A stretch of 64,000 bases of DNA from Lytechinus pictus (lineage: Eukaryota > Echinodermata > Echinoidea > Temnopleuroida > Toxopneustidae): NCBI RefSeq assembly GCF_037042905.1, contig NC_087261.1, positions 23,175,617-23,239,616 of the forward strand, given 5' to 3'. A program made the position numbers and the translations under genes. Positions 1-11,700 of the stretch are shown one piece after another. The first letter of the stretch is position 1; each line of letters opens with the position of its first letter. Below the pieces are notes generated by a model. That model searched no databases and was not told the DNA's origin. It saw nothing but the letters and a program-made list of their open reading frames with translations.

Positions 1-3000
1 AGGTAAATAATTACAACATTAAAAAAAATGTTTTTTTTTTTAAACCACATGGTCTATGTATTTCATTTTAAATCACACCGACTTAAACAATGGTGGAATG
101 AATCAAAAATAAGAAGATATAAACCAAACCCGATACTCTAAGTAGAGCTAACAATTCGTAATTAACACGACTTATTTGCCGAAAACAAACTTCAACATAT
201 CATCACTCCTCGTATGTTGCTTTGCCCCCCCCCCACACACACCCTCACAGAAACAGCGTAATGTTGGGGAATGGACAAATGGGTATTTAATTTGACGCAT
301 CAGAGTATACAAGCCAGGAAATCGCTTGTTAGAAGAGAAGGCAAAGAGAAACAACCCCACCCCCCCAAAAAAAAAAATAATAATGATAATAAAAATAAAA
401 ATAATAATAATAACAAGCAAAAAGTAAAGAAATGCACCCTAGCAAAACTCACATTCGCATCCAAATTTACTCTTGCACCACATTTTACATATCATACATC
501 TTCACATTCATCATACGTGTTCACACACCTACACACCTCTATACGCACCCTCGAGACACACTGCCAACGCCTAAACAAACAAAGTCTACACCTACAACTT
601 CTCCATTCCTCTATCAATATATTTTCCACTTTTTTTCTAAGCATCTTTAAAACACTTGAAAACCTTCTCCGTGTCCATTACAGTCCTACTTTTGATATGT
701 TTTAATGTAGTATGAAGAAAATCATTCAACTTATGAATATCACTTTACGAAGACTGAAACCTTAGCAACTGTTTGTTTAGCCCATTAGGATGTCAAAGCA
801 ATGTTTGTTCATGACATTAATCAGGAGCAAAGTGAAATTGCCATTCATGTACTTACATAAAAACTAAGAGTCAGTTTTATCAAATTCAAACCCTTATCGC
901 CATGATATTCAAGCTTGATTGATTTTTTTATTATTTCCAAGTGATTATGGCAATGGTTACGTCTGTTTAAATCTTAGGTGTACGTGGTCTCGCATCACAC
1001 TCACTGATACAGCATCCTAAATACTCGTTTAAACATACACATACACACACCCTCACATGCGCGCAAACATACTTTTGAAGAATTTTTATGTTTTACCACA
1101 CTCACATCAGTCACAATATTTCAAAGAATGCGGCGTCAAAGAACTTACACATGTGCACACTTGCGCGCTCCCACTCATCATTCACTTACTACTACTACTA
1201 CTATTACTACTACTACTACTACTACTTAATACTACATGTACTACTGATAATAATAATGATGATGGTAAATGCTTTGATGCGCTATTTTTCTGTTTATATT
1301 TTAAACAATCCAATCCCTATTTCTAAGCTACTTCATACATTTATTGATTTGTAAAATCGCACAAGCAGCCGAAAAAACAAACAAAAGGACAATACAAAAG
1401 AAGAAGAAATGACGACAAAACTATTCTACCTTAGTGGTTTTCCATTTTACCCCATTCTATCTAATGGTACCGCATGCTGTGGTCGGCATACAACAAGGGA
1501 CACGCAACTATTTCTGGACTGACGTTCGGAATGGATTTACAAACAACAACAACAACATGGACCTGGCCACGGAGGATTATCTATTGTTACTAGGGGTGGT
1601 GCGCAAAATATTTAGTTTTGTGACGTGATTAAATTTTTAAAGACTTTTCAATATTTACTCATCGCCGAATGTAAAACAATGCAAATTCATAATTTGAGCT
1701 CCATCAAGGAGATATATTTGAAAAATCAATTGGTGTTTATGTGATCATAACATCTCAGTCACTCTGTGAGTTCACAACAGCAACTTGACTAAACGTTTTT
1801 TATTTCAACATTACAATATTTTCTTCTTTTTTTCTTTTTTTAATAATTAAACTCGTTATGAACATTGGTAGAATCCGCCTTTTGTTGTGAATACTCTATT
1901 TCAGAATCCGTATTCATTGTCGAAAAATATGTAACATTTGACAAAATAATTATATATTTTTTTTAATTGATAGCATTTATTTTATTTATCGTTAAACAAA
2001 CAGAAGTAAACATACATCCATTACATGGGAGGAGAACGTGAAATAATGCAGTATTGATAGAATCTGGACCATATTACCAAAAAAAAAGAGTACACATGAA
2101 TGAATGAGGATGCAACTAGAAAGACAAATCCTTATAAGTGCTGCCACCTTTACAAAACTAAATAAACTTTAATATCTCCCTTTTTTTTTCATTTATATAT
2201 TTTTTAGTACCTGCACAGAATGAATTCCTTCTAAAACTTTCAAAAATATAGCGAGTAAAAGGTTATAACTAGTAGCTTTAAATTATAAGATTAAAATGCA
2301 TATTTATCATGTCTCAATTGCTAGGAATTGCCTGTAGAAATGTCAATGGAAATAAATCATTCAACATTATATACCCTTTGTACATATCTTTGTGATTCTA
2401 TTATACCTGGGCATATATGTATTGTTTTGAAGGGTCTATAAAATATACAAAAGGTTTGCATGTGATGTCAGAGGAGTGTTCTTCTTAATATTTTTATTTA
2501 CACCCCATAGAAAACAAAACTGCATACTTATGATAAAGATGATTCTGCATGTTGTTATTCAGGAGAAAATTCATATAACTCCATTGATTATATTCTATTC
2601 TTGATTTCCACACATTGTATTTTTCCTTTTAAATTTTGTTCATGAAAGCGTTCCGCTTATGGATTTTCGAAAAGAGGCATAATCAATAACATATCAAAAT
2701 TTATTTTCTCCCCCCCCCCCTTAGTTTTGCCTTAATCCGATTAATTTTTAACTACACCTGAAAATCTGGAAAATACAGTATATAAAATAAACTTTATGTG
2801 TACCGGCAAATGTTTAGTGCCAAATTTAACAGTAATCATTATAACATGGCTTGATTAAACAGATAGTAAAGCATACATTCTAGTGGCATTCAGCCTTTTC
2901 CTTCATGTATAATTCTAATTAAAATAGATTGCGTATAGTGTGAAATTCTTTCACTTTCAGCGGGAATAACATTTAAAAAAAAAATCATTTCGATTAAATT

Positions 3001-3153
3001 CAATTCAATTTGAACAGACATTTATTTTCTTCCATTTATTTTCTTCCATTTCACAAATTTCTACATCTTTCATAAACATAAACTCAGATTGTCATGAAGA
3101 ATATAAATATTTACATTTTAAGATTATAAAAGAAGGTATAAGCCCCAAAGCAG
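1..3153. other. AT-rich non-coding stretch
   Basis: No gene is supported here. The open frames present are low-complexity: one is carried by an A-rich/AAT tract near 360-420, another by an ACT microsatellite near 1187. There are poly-C runs (around 226 and 2711) and a short direct repeat of TTTATTTTCTTCCA near 3020-3050. I see no splice-bounded exon resembling the WSC genes that lie downstream. Confidence 0.6.
1187..1226. repeat. (ACT)n trinucleotide microsatellite
   Basis: About 13 units of TAC/ACT with one interrupting ATT. It creates artificial poly-Leu and poly-Tyr open frames that are not genes. Confidence 0.9.
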
Positions 3154-3162
3154 GGCTTGTGG

Positions 3163-4093
3163 TAGCCTCTTGTCGAGGCCCTGGCGGCTGCTTCCCGAGC
3201 GAAGCGAGGGCTTTCCTAATTCGCGAAGCGAATTAGGCCTGGCGCGAGCCAGGGCCTCATGACATCTGAACTGAATTATATATTCATGAGGAACGTATTC
3301 CTAATGAATATACATGAGTCATGATATTACCGGTCACCGAGTAAACCAATGAAATGTCAGAGCTGTTTCGTCTATCTTGGGTTCGGAATACTATGTAGTA
3401 GTCCACTATTCTGCAGGGGATTCATTTAATTGCGGGACACTAAAGGGGATATAACCAGCAAAATGCTACAAGTAGTGGTACTACTACTACTACTATTACT
3501 ACTGGCCGTAACAGACCCATCACCGCCCCGAAACTTCCCGGGAGATACTGCTCAGCCGCTGGTCAGACTCGAGTCAACTCCCAGCAACTCCACCCCAGCT
3601 TCCCTCACTGCACTGCACAGCGGAGATCGATAATCGACGCCCCGGATCGACCGGTGGAATCGCATAAAATATTACATTTTTTCCATGTCCTGTGGGTAGA
3701 TTTACAAAGACATCTCGTCCTTTCAGTGCAGAATTAATTTCATCGACTTGCAAATCCTTAAATCGGTTAATATTCAGCGTTTTAGAGGCGTATTCAGTGC
3801 TCTTTGATATTTCGTCGTCACTCTTCGCCAAGAATCCAAGGGTCGCCATTCAAGATGAGCTCATGAATACTAGTACTTAATATGACGTCATAGCAGCTCG
3901 CGCTCTCATTGGATGATTTTCACCGACCAGTTTTTGGTCGGTGAATTGGTAAAAACAATAAAAAAGAAAAGAAAGTCGGTGAAATTCGGTACAGATGTCA
4001 AGAGGCCCTGTCTCGCGGCGCTCTGCTTCGCTCTCTCCCGTGCTTTGCCATGTTCGCTCGGAAAGCAGCCGACAGGGCCTCGACAAGAGGCTA
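3163..4093. mobile_element. 931-bp TIR DNA transposon with 9-bp target duplication
   Basis: Terminal inverted repeats of 41 bp (3163-3203 and 4053-4093) match with two differences. Both start TAGCCTCTTGTCGAGG when read inward. The 9-mer GGCTTGTGG flanks the element directly on both sides (3154-3162 and 4094-4102), which fixes the ends. Each end also folds on itself: left, CCTAATTCGC/GCGAATTAGG at about 3215-3237 and an inner inverted copy of AGGCCCTGGC; right, an inner copy of GAGGCCCTGT at about 4002. A 9-bp duplication fits MULE- or Merlin-type transposition, but no transposase is present, so the superfamily is open. The interior carries a helicase fragment in minus sense. Confidence 0.8.
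3652..3849 (-). pseudogene. RecQ-like DEAD helicase N-terminal fragment captured inside a TIR element
   Basis: About 66 codons read in minus sense from an ATG at 3849. The fragment holds a Q-motif-like stretch (FKDLQVDEINSALKGRDVF) followed by a Walker A-like LPTGHGKN and VIFYAIP. RecQ helicases normally have S or T after the Walker A lysine; here it is N. Homology stops abruptly after motif I, so motifs Ia to VI (including DEAH) are missing. It lies wholly inside the transposon, so it is most simply a captured gene piece, not a working helicase. Assignment to RecQ is from motif recognition only. Confidence 0.6.
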
Positions 4094-4314
4094 GGCTTGT
4101 GGCGGTATACGCCTGTACACATAAATACAGTACAGTAAACGATACAAATAAAATAATACTATTGCGGATGTTGTGTTGGAAGATCATCTTTCTATGATAA
4201 GGACTAAATATTTGACAATTTGAAGGGTATCAAAATGATGTATGTTTGAAACATGCGTAAGCGAATCACGATTTTTAAAATGGAATTTGAAAATTTGAAC
4301 ACATGTATAGAAAA

Positions 4315-4730
4315 TTATAGAAGGTGAGGGTTGCTGTAGTTATCTAATTTCAACAATTTTAGGGAATAAAACAAGATTTTAGTGTTGGCTAATGGCATCT
4401 TGTCGACTGAAGAAATAATACGTACAAGTTTATTCTTAAGGGAACATATTTTTTTAAAGATGCCTTTAGTATGTGTTAGTCGAGACCAAATTACAATAAG
4501 AAATTGATTGAATAGCAATATAATGTACGCAATACAGTTTTAGCAAGTTTTGTAACTTTGTTCTCAATAAGATTTATGTGGTGTATCCATGCTAAATTAC
4601 TATCAATGAAAACGCCTGGAAACCTAGTATTTACAACTCTGTAAGAAATGGTTGTTAAGCTTAATCTCTGCATTATTAAACTTTTAAAGATAATGTAGTA
4701 AGCTTGAATGCTCAAAACATTTACAAACAC
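4315..4730 (-). pseudogene. Decayed LINE reverse transcriptase, C-terminal (thumb) fragment
   Basis: Two minus-sense frames read on from one another with a frameshift near 4500. The first has TRFPGVFIDSNLAWIHHI, matching the TRFLGVxIDxxLxWxxHI signature found after the RT palm in CR1/jockey-type LINEs; the same signature occurs in the LINE at 11974-15114 as TTRFLGVLIDDKLSWKPHI. The second frame continues as thumb-like sequence (KILFYSLKLLKLDNY). No EN or catalytic palm remains. This is an old, 5'-truncated insertion downstream of WSC gene A. Confidence 0.6.
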
Positions 4731-5177
4731 TTGTTAGTTCAGCATTTACAGTTTCATTCAAGTGATAAAGATTTTTATCAGAATAAACAATATTTGTATA
4801 AAAGATGTATACATTCAAAAACTTGATTCACGATGGGAAAATAGACACTGCGCCTATTATCCTTAACATCCCATTTTCAGATTAGGGGATGCTTCGGAAA
4901 AAAGGAGGTGGAAATTGACCCAAAATGTGTGTTCACTCTTAGGTCCCTTGTTACCGATGACATGTAGTTGCCATACCCGAGCAGAGACCTCCCCGATCTG
5001 ATTTGAGCAAGCCAATATCCAAATTAGTATGTGGTTGTATAATTATGTTTGCTCTTTGTTTTGTGTTAGTCCCAATTTTGCGGGAATTACACGTATTGGT
5101 GTATTTGCTATAGGGGTACACCGATAGGTGTGTTTCTGTTCATGCGTATTAAAGAAGTTACGAAACACTAAAATAAA

Positions 5178-5767
5178 CTAACGGTTTAAATAATCATACA
5201 CAGAAGAGCTGATTTCCTTCACATTTTTTGCCGGGACGAGATAGCCATCCTCTCCATTACCATATGCTTGAGGACTTATCATAGTCAATCCGGCGTTGGG
5301 TTTTGTGATGCCGTAATCATCGTCATTGAAGCCCGGTGACAAACCGGCGTTACGTTCGAGAGTAGCATAATGCGGTACCTGATAAGTATTCTGATCTGCG
5401 CCGTGTCCATATGAGTATGGGTTGATGACTTCATCTTCGATTGGATGACGCAGTGCGTCTCCGAGGCGATCGCGCCTCGGAATGGTAGGTGCACCTCCGT
5501 GGTTGGTAGAGGACGGCATCTCTGCATTGCGGCGAGGGTCACGCTCATCCTCGTTCGCCAAGGCACGATTGCGATCTATGGTCGGGTAAGGTTCTCTCCT
5601 CCTAAGTGTGATCCTTCTGCTGTATTCACTTATGATATTGGGCGGATGCCACTTCCTCAAGCGTCGATGAAAGAAGGCCACCGCGATTACCAAGCCGCAT
5701 ATGATGAAAAAGAATATAACGAGAAGTGTTACAAGAGTGACATAGCCCCTGGAAGAACTACCGGGTT
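5178..5767 (-). CDS. Gene A exon 4 (TM helix and cytoplasmic tail)
   Basis: Acceptor TTTCACAG|AACCCGG. The exon encodes a TM segment beginning YVTLVTLLVIFFFIICGLVI, a positive juxtamembrane stretch, then an acidic/polar tail ending YDYLNR before the TAG at 5178-5180. Tail tyrosines occur as NPYSYGHG, NTYQVPHYATLE, DDYGITKP and EDGYLVP. Confidence 0.85.
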
Positions 5768-8700
5768 CTGTGAAAGGGAAAACATGATATTCACTTAAGA
5801 TTCAAATATTAGAACCAATCATACTAGTGAAATGGTTAATGTCATAGTATCATCAAAAACGATTCCAGCTTCATGGGTTGCAAATTGTTCGAAACACCAT
5901 TTCTGTCATGCCTGTTACTAAGCTTTTGAGGGGCTTCCCATTCCTGAAAGCATAATCTATGAAATATCGATTTTCACTAAAAACGTCACACATGGTTTTG
6001 CTCCTGAATTTTCCAATCTTATCTCATCCAAGTCACAGGAACCCCCTTGAGTCTTCGATCGTCAGCCTACAATCTTCAAATGCCATTGTCTTACATGGAC
6101 TCACTTCAAGTTGCCACTGCAAGACTATACTCATGGAACGCGCTACCCCTCTAGTGCTTCACTACACCAACTCCACAATAATAAGAACACCATTTTGATT
6201 TAAATATGTTTTGGTCGTCCTGGGACCTGCTCCATGAATATATTCTGCCATATACACATCTGACAAACAAAATTAAGCCGTTCACACGCAACATATTACA
6301 AACTCTGGAAAATAAATATATAATCAATATATATTCATGCATATGCTAGGGTTTTATATTATGTTAATGGTCAATTATATTGCAATATAAGTGTTATTAA
6401 TAGTATGAGCATTAATATTATCGTTATCATAATTCTCATAAGCAGTATCATTTTATCAGGAGTACTTTCTAGTACGTAGCGTCGTTAGGGGCAACACTTC
6501 ATAAAATATTCATATGCCGCAAACTCTCTGAGCTGAATAAAAAAATGTTTTTGCTCATTATGCAAAACTAGTATTACCCGATGTGTTTTCATATTCTTCG
6601 TTCGTGAATTTTCATTTATGCACAAATGTCTGTGTCCCATGAGATATTGAGTGCATTATTCCTACTCTATTACTTATTTTGATTCTACTATCTGACAGTG
6701 TCTGAGATAGGAAGAAAATAGTGTATGTATATCACAACGTTAAACACGATGGTTAACAATACAGAAATATCGCTAAAAAAATCCCGATCTTCCATCTGCG
6801 TAATGTCTATAATTTTCATACAAAATAAAATTTGAGAAAAAACACGAAAAAAATATGAAATTATTAAATGTAGTTAAATATATTACAAATGTATACAATT
6901 GGTGCAGACACTCTTAAGATAATTGGAGCATGATAAATCACGATTTTATTTATCTGCTCGAGAAAATAATTAATGTCAATAATAACATATGCAATATATG
7001 CATGATCCATGTCGCTTAAACATTTTATGTCTGGTTGTTCTTTTTATTTTGTTTTTTTTTGGAAGCACTATATGTGATTATCTTAGTGCATTTTTTCGGG
7101 ACGTTTGTATTACAAGCTATAAAAGACACAGGTAAAACATAAATGGACTTTAGATTACATAGTTGGTAAAGTAAGATCAATTTTGGCCAGTGTTATTAAA
7201 GTCGACTCAATATCAACATGCTGACACGATTGACATTCTAAAAACATTCTAAAAACATTCAAGTTCCCGGATGTACTAGAGGACGCACACGCACGCCATA
7301 TCTCCCGAATTTGAACTGACAAAACTCACATTTTCGTTGATTTTGCACTCGATATCCTCTACTTGGAGTTCAGACCTGATAAGTATTTACCATGAATGTC
7401 ATCACACGTCAGAAAAAGAAGGAAATCAGTGGGGAAAAGGACATACATTCCTCGGTTTTAAAGCCAAGGGAGAGCCTGGGCGTGGCAGCCGCAGCGCAGA
7501 GCAACGATGTACCGTCTCAATACGCCAGCGCCCCGACCCTCGGGCAAGCTACGGGCGCACCCGACAAGGCAGCGGAGATCGGTGAAATCAAAGATTTGAT
7601 ACGTGCGTTGACAACTCAAATGAATAGCAAGTTTGACCGGATTCTAACGGATTTGACTCGATTAACATCAAGCCTATCTGAAACAAAGGAAAAAGTTGAA
7701 ATGCTTGAATCATGTGTGTCCGATTCCTCATCGAGAATTTCGAACATAGAGAAAGACCAGCTGCCCAGGGTACAGAACGACATCCAGAAGATGCGTGAAG
7801 ATATGGAGGAAAAGTGTCTTCTTCTTGAGATCCACGACAGAAAGGCAAACCTTCTCCTGTATGGTGTTCATCAGTCACCCAACGAAGATGTCTACCAAAA
7901 GGCAAGTGAGGTCTTCTCCAGGTTTCTTGGAATCCCCGCGGCAGACGCTTCGAAGATACCACTCGCTAACGCACACCGCCTCCCTAGCAGAATTTCGCCA
8001 GTGACCAAGACCCCGCGACCTGAAGCAATCATCGTCCGCTTCGCCCTGATGAAAGACCGCGACAGAATCCTTCGTGCCTATGAGAATCCAGGACGTCAAC
8101 GTCTTCCCGTTGATTCACCTTTCGCCAAAGTTTCGATCAGGAGTGATCTCCCTCCGAGTATGAAGCGAGAGCGAAGCAAGTTAGCATCACAAGCATACAA
8201 CCTCCGAAAATCTCAACAAATGCAAACCAGAATCAAAGTGATAGGAGCAAAGGTTATTCTACAAACCAGAAAAGCCTCAAGAAACAACGCATCAACTAGC
8301 GAATGGACCGTCTGGAGAGAGTAAGTTAATGCTATTATGTTTCAAAGGAAAAACAAGGAGATAATGATACCTCTAGGCTCTATGTTCACTTATCTAGAAA
8401 TGTTTCTGTTATACCTGTCCAATGTTGCTAAAACGTAGATAATCATCTTGAAATGATGATGCTATTTCGTTTTTTTTTTCTTATTACTATCAGCTCAAGG
8501 TGATCTGTCTAATCATAAAGGCTTTCTAAAAACGTTACATCATTCTGTCAAAATTATTCTGTTTAATTTATTGCATAAATAGATTAAGTAGTACCTGAAT
8601 GAACAATCATATCATGTTCAATCTTGCTTCTTCGCTTGTGTCATGAAATGTCTTATCAAGCAGCCAATGTGGCAAAATTTATATTTTCCCTTAACTTAAT

Positions 8701-11700
8701 TTTATGTTACAATAGCACATTATTCATTCTTGTCAGTAAGCATGATAAGCAGCACGAATATTTTGTCAAAAGTATCTTGATAATACCTGGCTTCGAAAGC
8801 ATATCTGATGGCTACTTTTACATTTAATCTTATCTACGGAAGAAACTCTATACCAACTCAAACCTAACTTGCATGATATTGGTCTGTGTCCTGACATTAT
8901 CTTGCTTGCATTTTACCGGTCATACTCAAAGGTATATCTAGTCTACCACCTAATCAATACCTCATTTTTTTGTAATTATGGTTACATCCCTAACGTAGCC
9001 GAAAGTGTATTTAAAACCCACACTCAGTTAAAAGTTATTCATTCTGTTATAGCGTTAAAATACGATTTATTATCCGAAATGATGCTGGATTATTTTCTGG
9101 ACATGCGACTCGGCAGTCAGTACATGGACCAATTTCGAATGAACATGCAATGTTAATATTAAATCAACACTTTTGTTTGTTTCATGCAACCAGGCTGACA
9201 GATCTAAGGCACATTTTGTATGCCTTTATTCTGACTTCCATGAAGCATGTGTCAGGCTAGACAAACTGCCATGTCTGCATAACACCTTCATTACAACTGT
9301 TTCATGCTTGTAGATATATTTAATATAAAGTTTACAAATATAAAATTTGAAAATAGCATGCACTGTAATTTGATACCGAATTATCAGACATGACTTTTTT
9401 TCTGCTTGCAACTGCATGCTTGTGAATAATTTTAATATAAACTTTACAAATATACACGTTGAAGATAGCATGCATTCTAATGTTATACCAAAGTATACCT
9501 TGTTATGATTCAGACCATCTCTTTCAGGTATGCAATTTTCACATACATCAACTATTATATATCTCTGTACCAAAAATTTGCTGGGGCCTGACAAATAATT
9601 ATGTTTAGCACAAGCAAAAAAAAAATAATTACTGTTTATTATAAACATTAATATTCCAATTGTCGAATGTCTTCTTCTTTTTTTTTGGAAACCAATGCTC
9701 TCAGCATTTCAAAAGGAATTATATCGCATGGTTTTGGACATGCCAAATATTTATGATATTAGCATGAAAGTAGCTTGCAAATCCTAGAGCTTATTTATCT
9801 CTTCAGATCAGATACTGTAATTTGAATGTTTATACCTTATTAATGAAATGATATGATACCCTCTGAGGTCAACTAGTTGGTTATTAGGTTATAAAGTTTA
9901 TCAACTTTTCTTACAATGAATTACATTGTATTTTTGGCAATTTATTACTAATGTAAACACGGTGTATACGATTGAATCATCTGTTCAGATCCAAGGCCTT
10001 TACTTATTGGCATCGGCCATGCTTCACCAATACGGTATTACATTGTTAGCAACTAATAGGCAGGGTAGATATTGATATTTGACTTCACCTGACAACATAT
10101 TAGTAGTTATTTTTTTCCCCTATATTTTCCAAATCTATATTTTACTATATTGGTTATGCAAACTCGTGTATCGCACTCTTGCGAATACCCCCCCCCCCCC
10201 CACAATTTAACTCATGAGTATTTCAAATTGTACATTGCGAACAGTTCTCGACACGCAACGCTTGATCCCCGATCAACGACCCAACATTAATTGATGCATG
10301 TAGGTTTCGTACATCTATAGTTGCATAACCAATGACAATCTGAACTTGGTGCTAGCAAACATTTTGTTTTATCAAGAATTGCCCTCCCTTGGTTGAAACT
10401 TGTTAAGCCTTGCATCCTTCTGTTATGACAACATGTATATCCATCCGACTAATGTATGCAATTACTTGAGTTAAATCGCAATACCAATCGAGTCAGCTGA
10501 ATGCTTTCCGTGTACCCTTATTATTTTTAGACAAACGGTTGCTCGGAGGTGCAGATGGTTTCTTGGATGAATGTGACAGCTCCCAATGTTGCATGCTTTT
10601 CTTGCATTTTATTACAATGCTTACAATCTAGATAAACGAACTTTTTAATCTATTATCGCTTTCACTACATGTTTCTCTATATAGAGATAGCAATTTTACT
10701 GGGCATCTTAGCCTGCTCCAGATTCTCAAGCATTTTTACATTGTGTCAGCTGCAGCATTCACCAATTGCCATACTGCATTACGATCGAAGTAGCCCATAT
10801 ACTTGTTTAACTTCCAATCATTATTGGTGCACTGTATAGTTTGGAATTCAACGGACTCATTTCTGACCAGTGGCAATTGCATAACAACGAAAAGGTTGAA
10901 CTCCAATTGTTGCATAACACGACAGCGCTTGGAAAGCGTTTAGTAACTGGATGAGACCCCCCCCCCCCCTCGAAAACGAATCTGGTTTGAATTACTATCA
11001 CCTTGGTTGTATTGTATCCACAATTACTCATCAAAATATATTATTACATACTATATTAAATTTCTTGTCAATTCGCACGCTATTCAAAAAGTGTGAAAGT
11101 TCGTTTTTGCGGGTCTGGAAGCATAAATCAGACTTCCTATACTTTGTTATACTGATTGCAACGTTACCAACACAACTTATTCTGGTCTTGCTCTATACTG
11201 ATATTTGTATACAGGTAAATAATTGTAATAACTTGGAGTTCTTAACTTCATGTTATTTATTTAACATAATAAGCCACTGATTGCTGAAAGAGGATAATTC
11301 TTATTAAAATCATAACTACTAAGTAAAAGCGATGTTTTGATTTATGTTAAATAGTGCATATTTGCTATATGATATTTTCATTCGTTGTTTCCTGTTGATA
11401 AATATAAGAAAGCAAACTTTGTTATTCAAGACTTTATACACTTAAACAGAAAAACTGTGGGGCTTTCGTGATGGACAGCGTTATGCAAAAATAATGGAGA
11501 ACGTTTTAACTGTTTAAGCAACTGGTTTTTAAACTGCTCATCGAACACCTGCTAACTGATTTGTTATCGTTTTCATAAGGTATAATCAACGATTTTATCA
11601 TTTCTAAGGGAGAAATGCAAAAAATTATTATTTCCACCTTATCACGTGGGTTTGTCTGTAGCATTTTCAATTACATCTGTTTTTTATTTATTTTGTTTTT

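Noticed and set aside
271-705. 144-codon plus-strand open frame
   Set aside because: Lys/Asn runs from an A-rich/AAT tract and His/Ser/Thr runs from ACAC-rich DNA; no splice, motif or start support.
1057-1354. Frames with poly-Leu and poly-Tyr
   Set aside because: Produced by the (ACT)n microsatellite.
3574-3849. Functional helicase gene
   Set aside because: Only the region through Walker A is present, with no DEAH or later motifs, and it lies inside a transposon.
5178-5693. Stand-alone 171-aa protein
   Set aside because: It is the 3' part of gene A exon 4; a phase-1 acceptor upstream adds the TM helix, as in the paralogs.
8869-9648. Possible small genes on both strands
   Set aside because: AT-driven frames overlapping a tandem duplication; no recognisable protein features.
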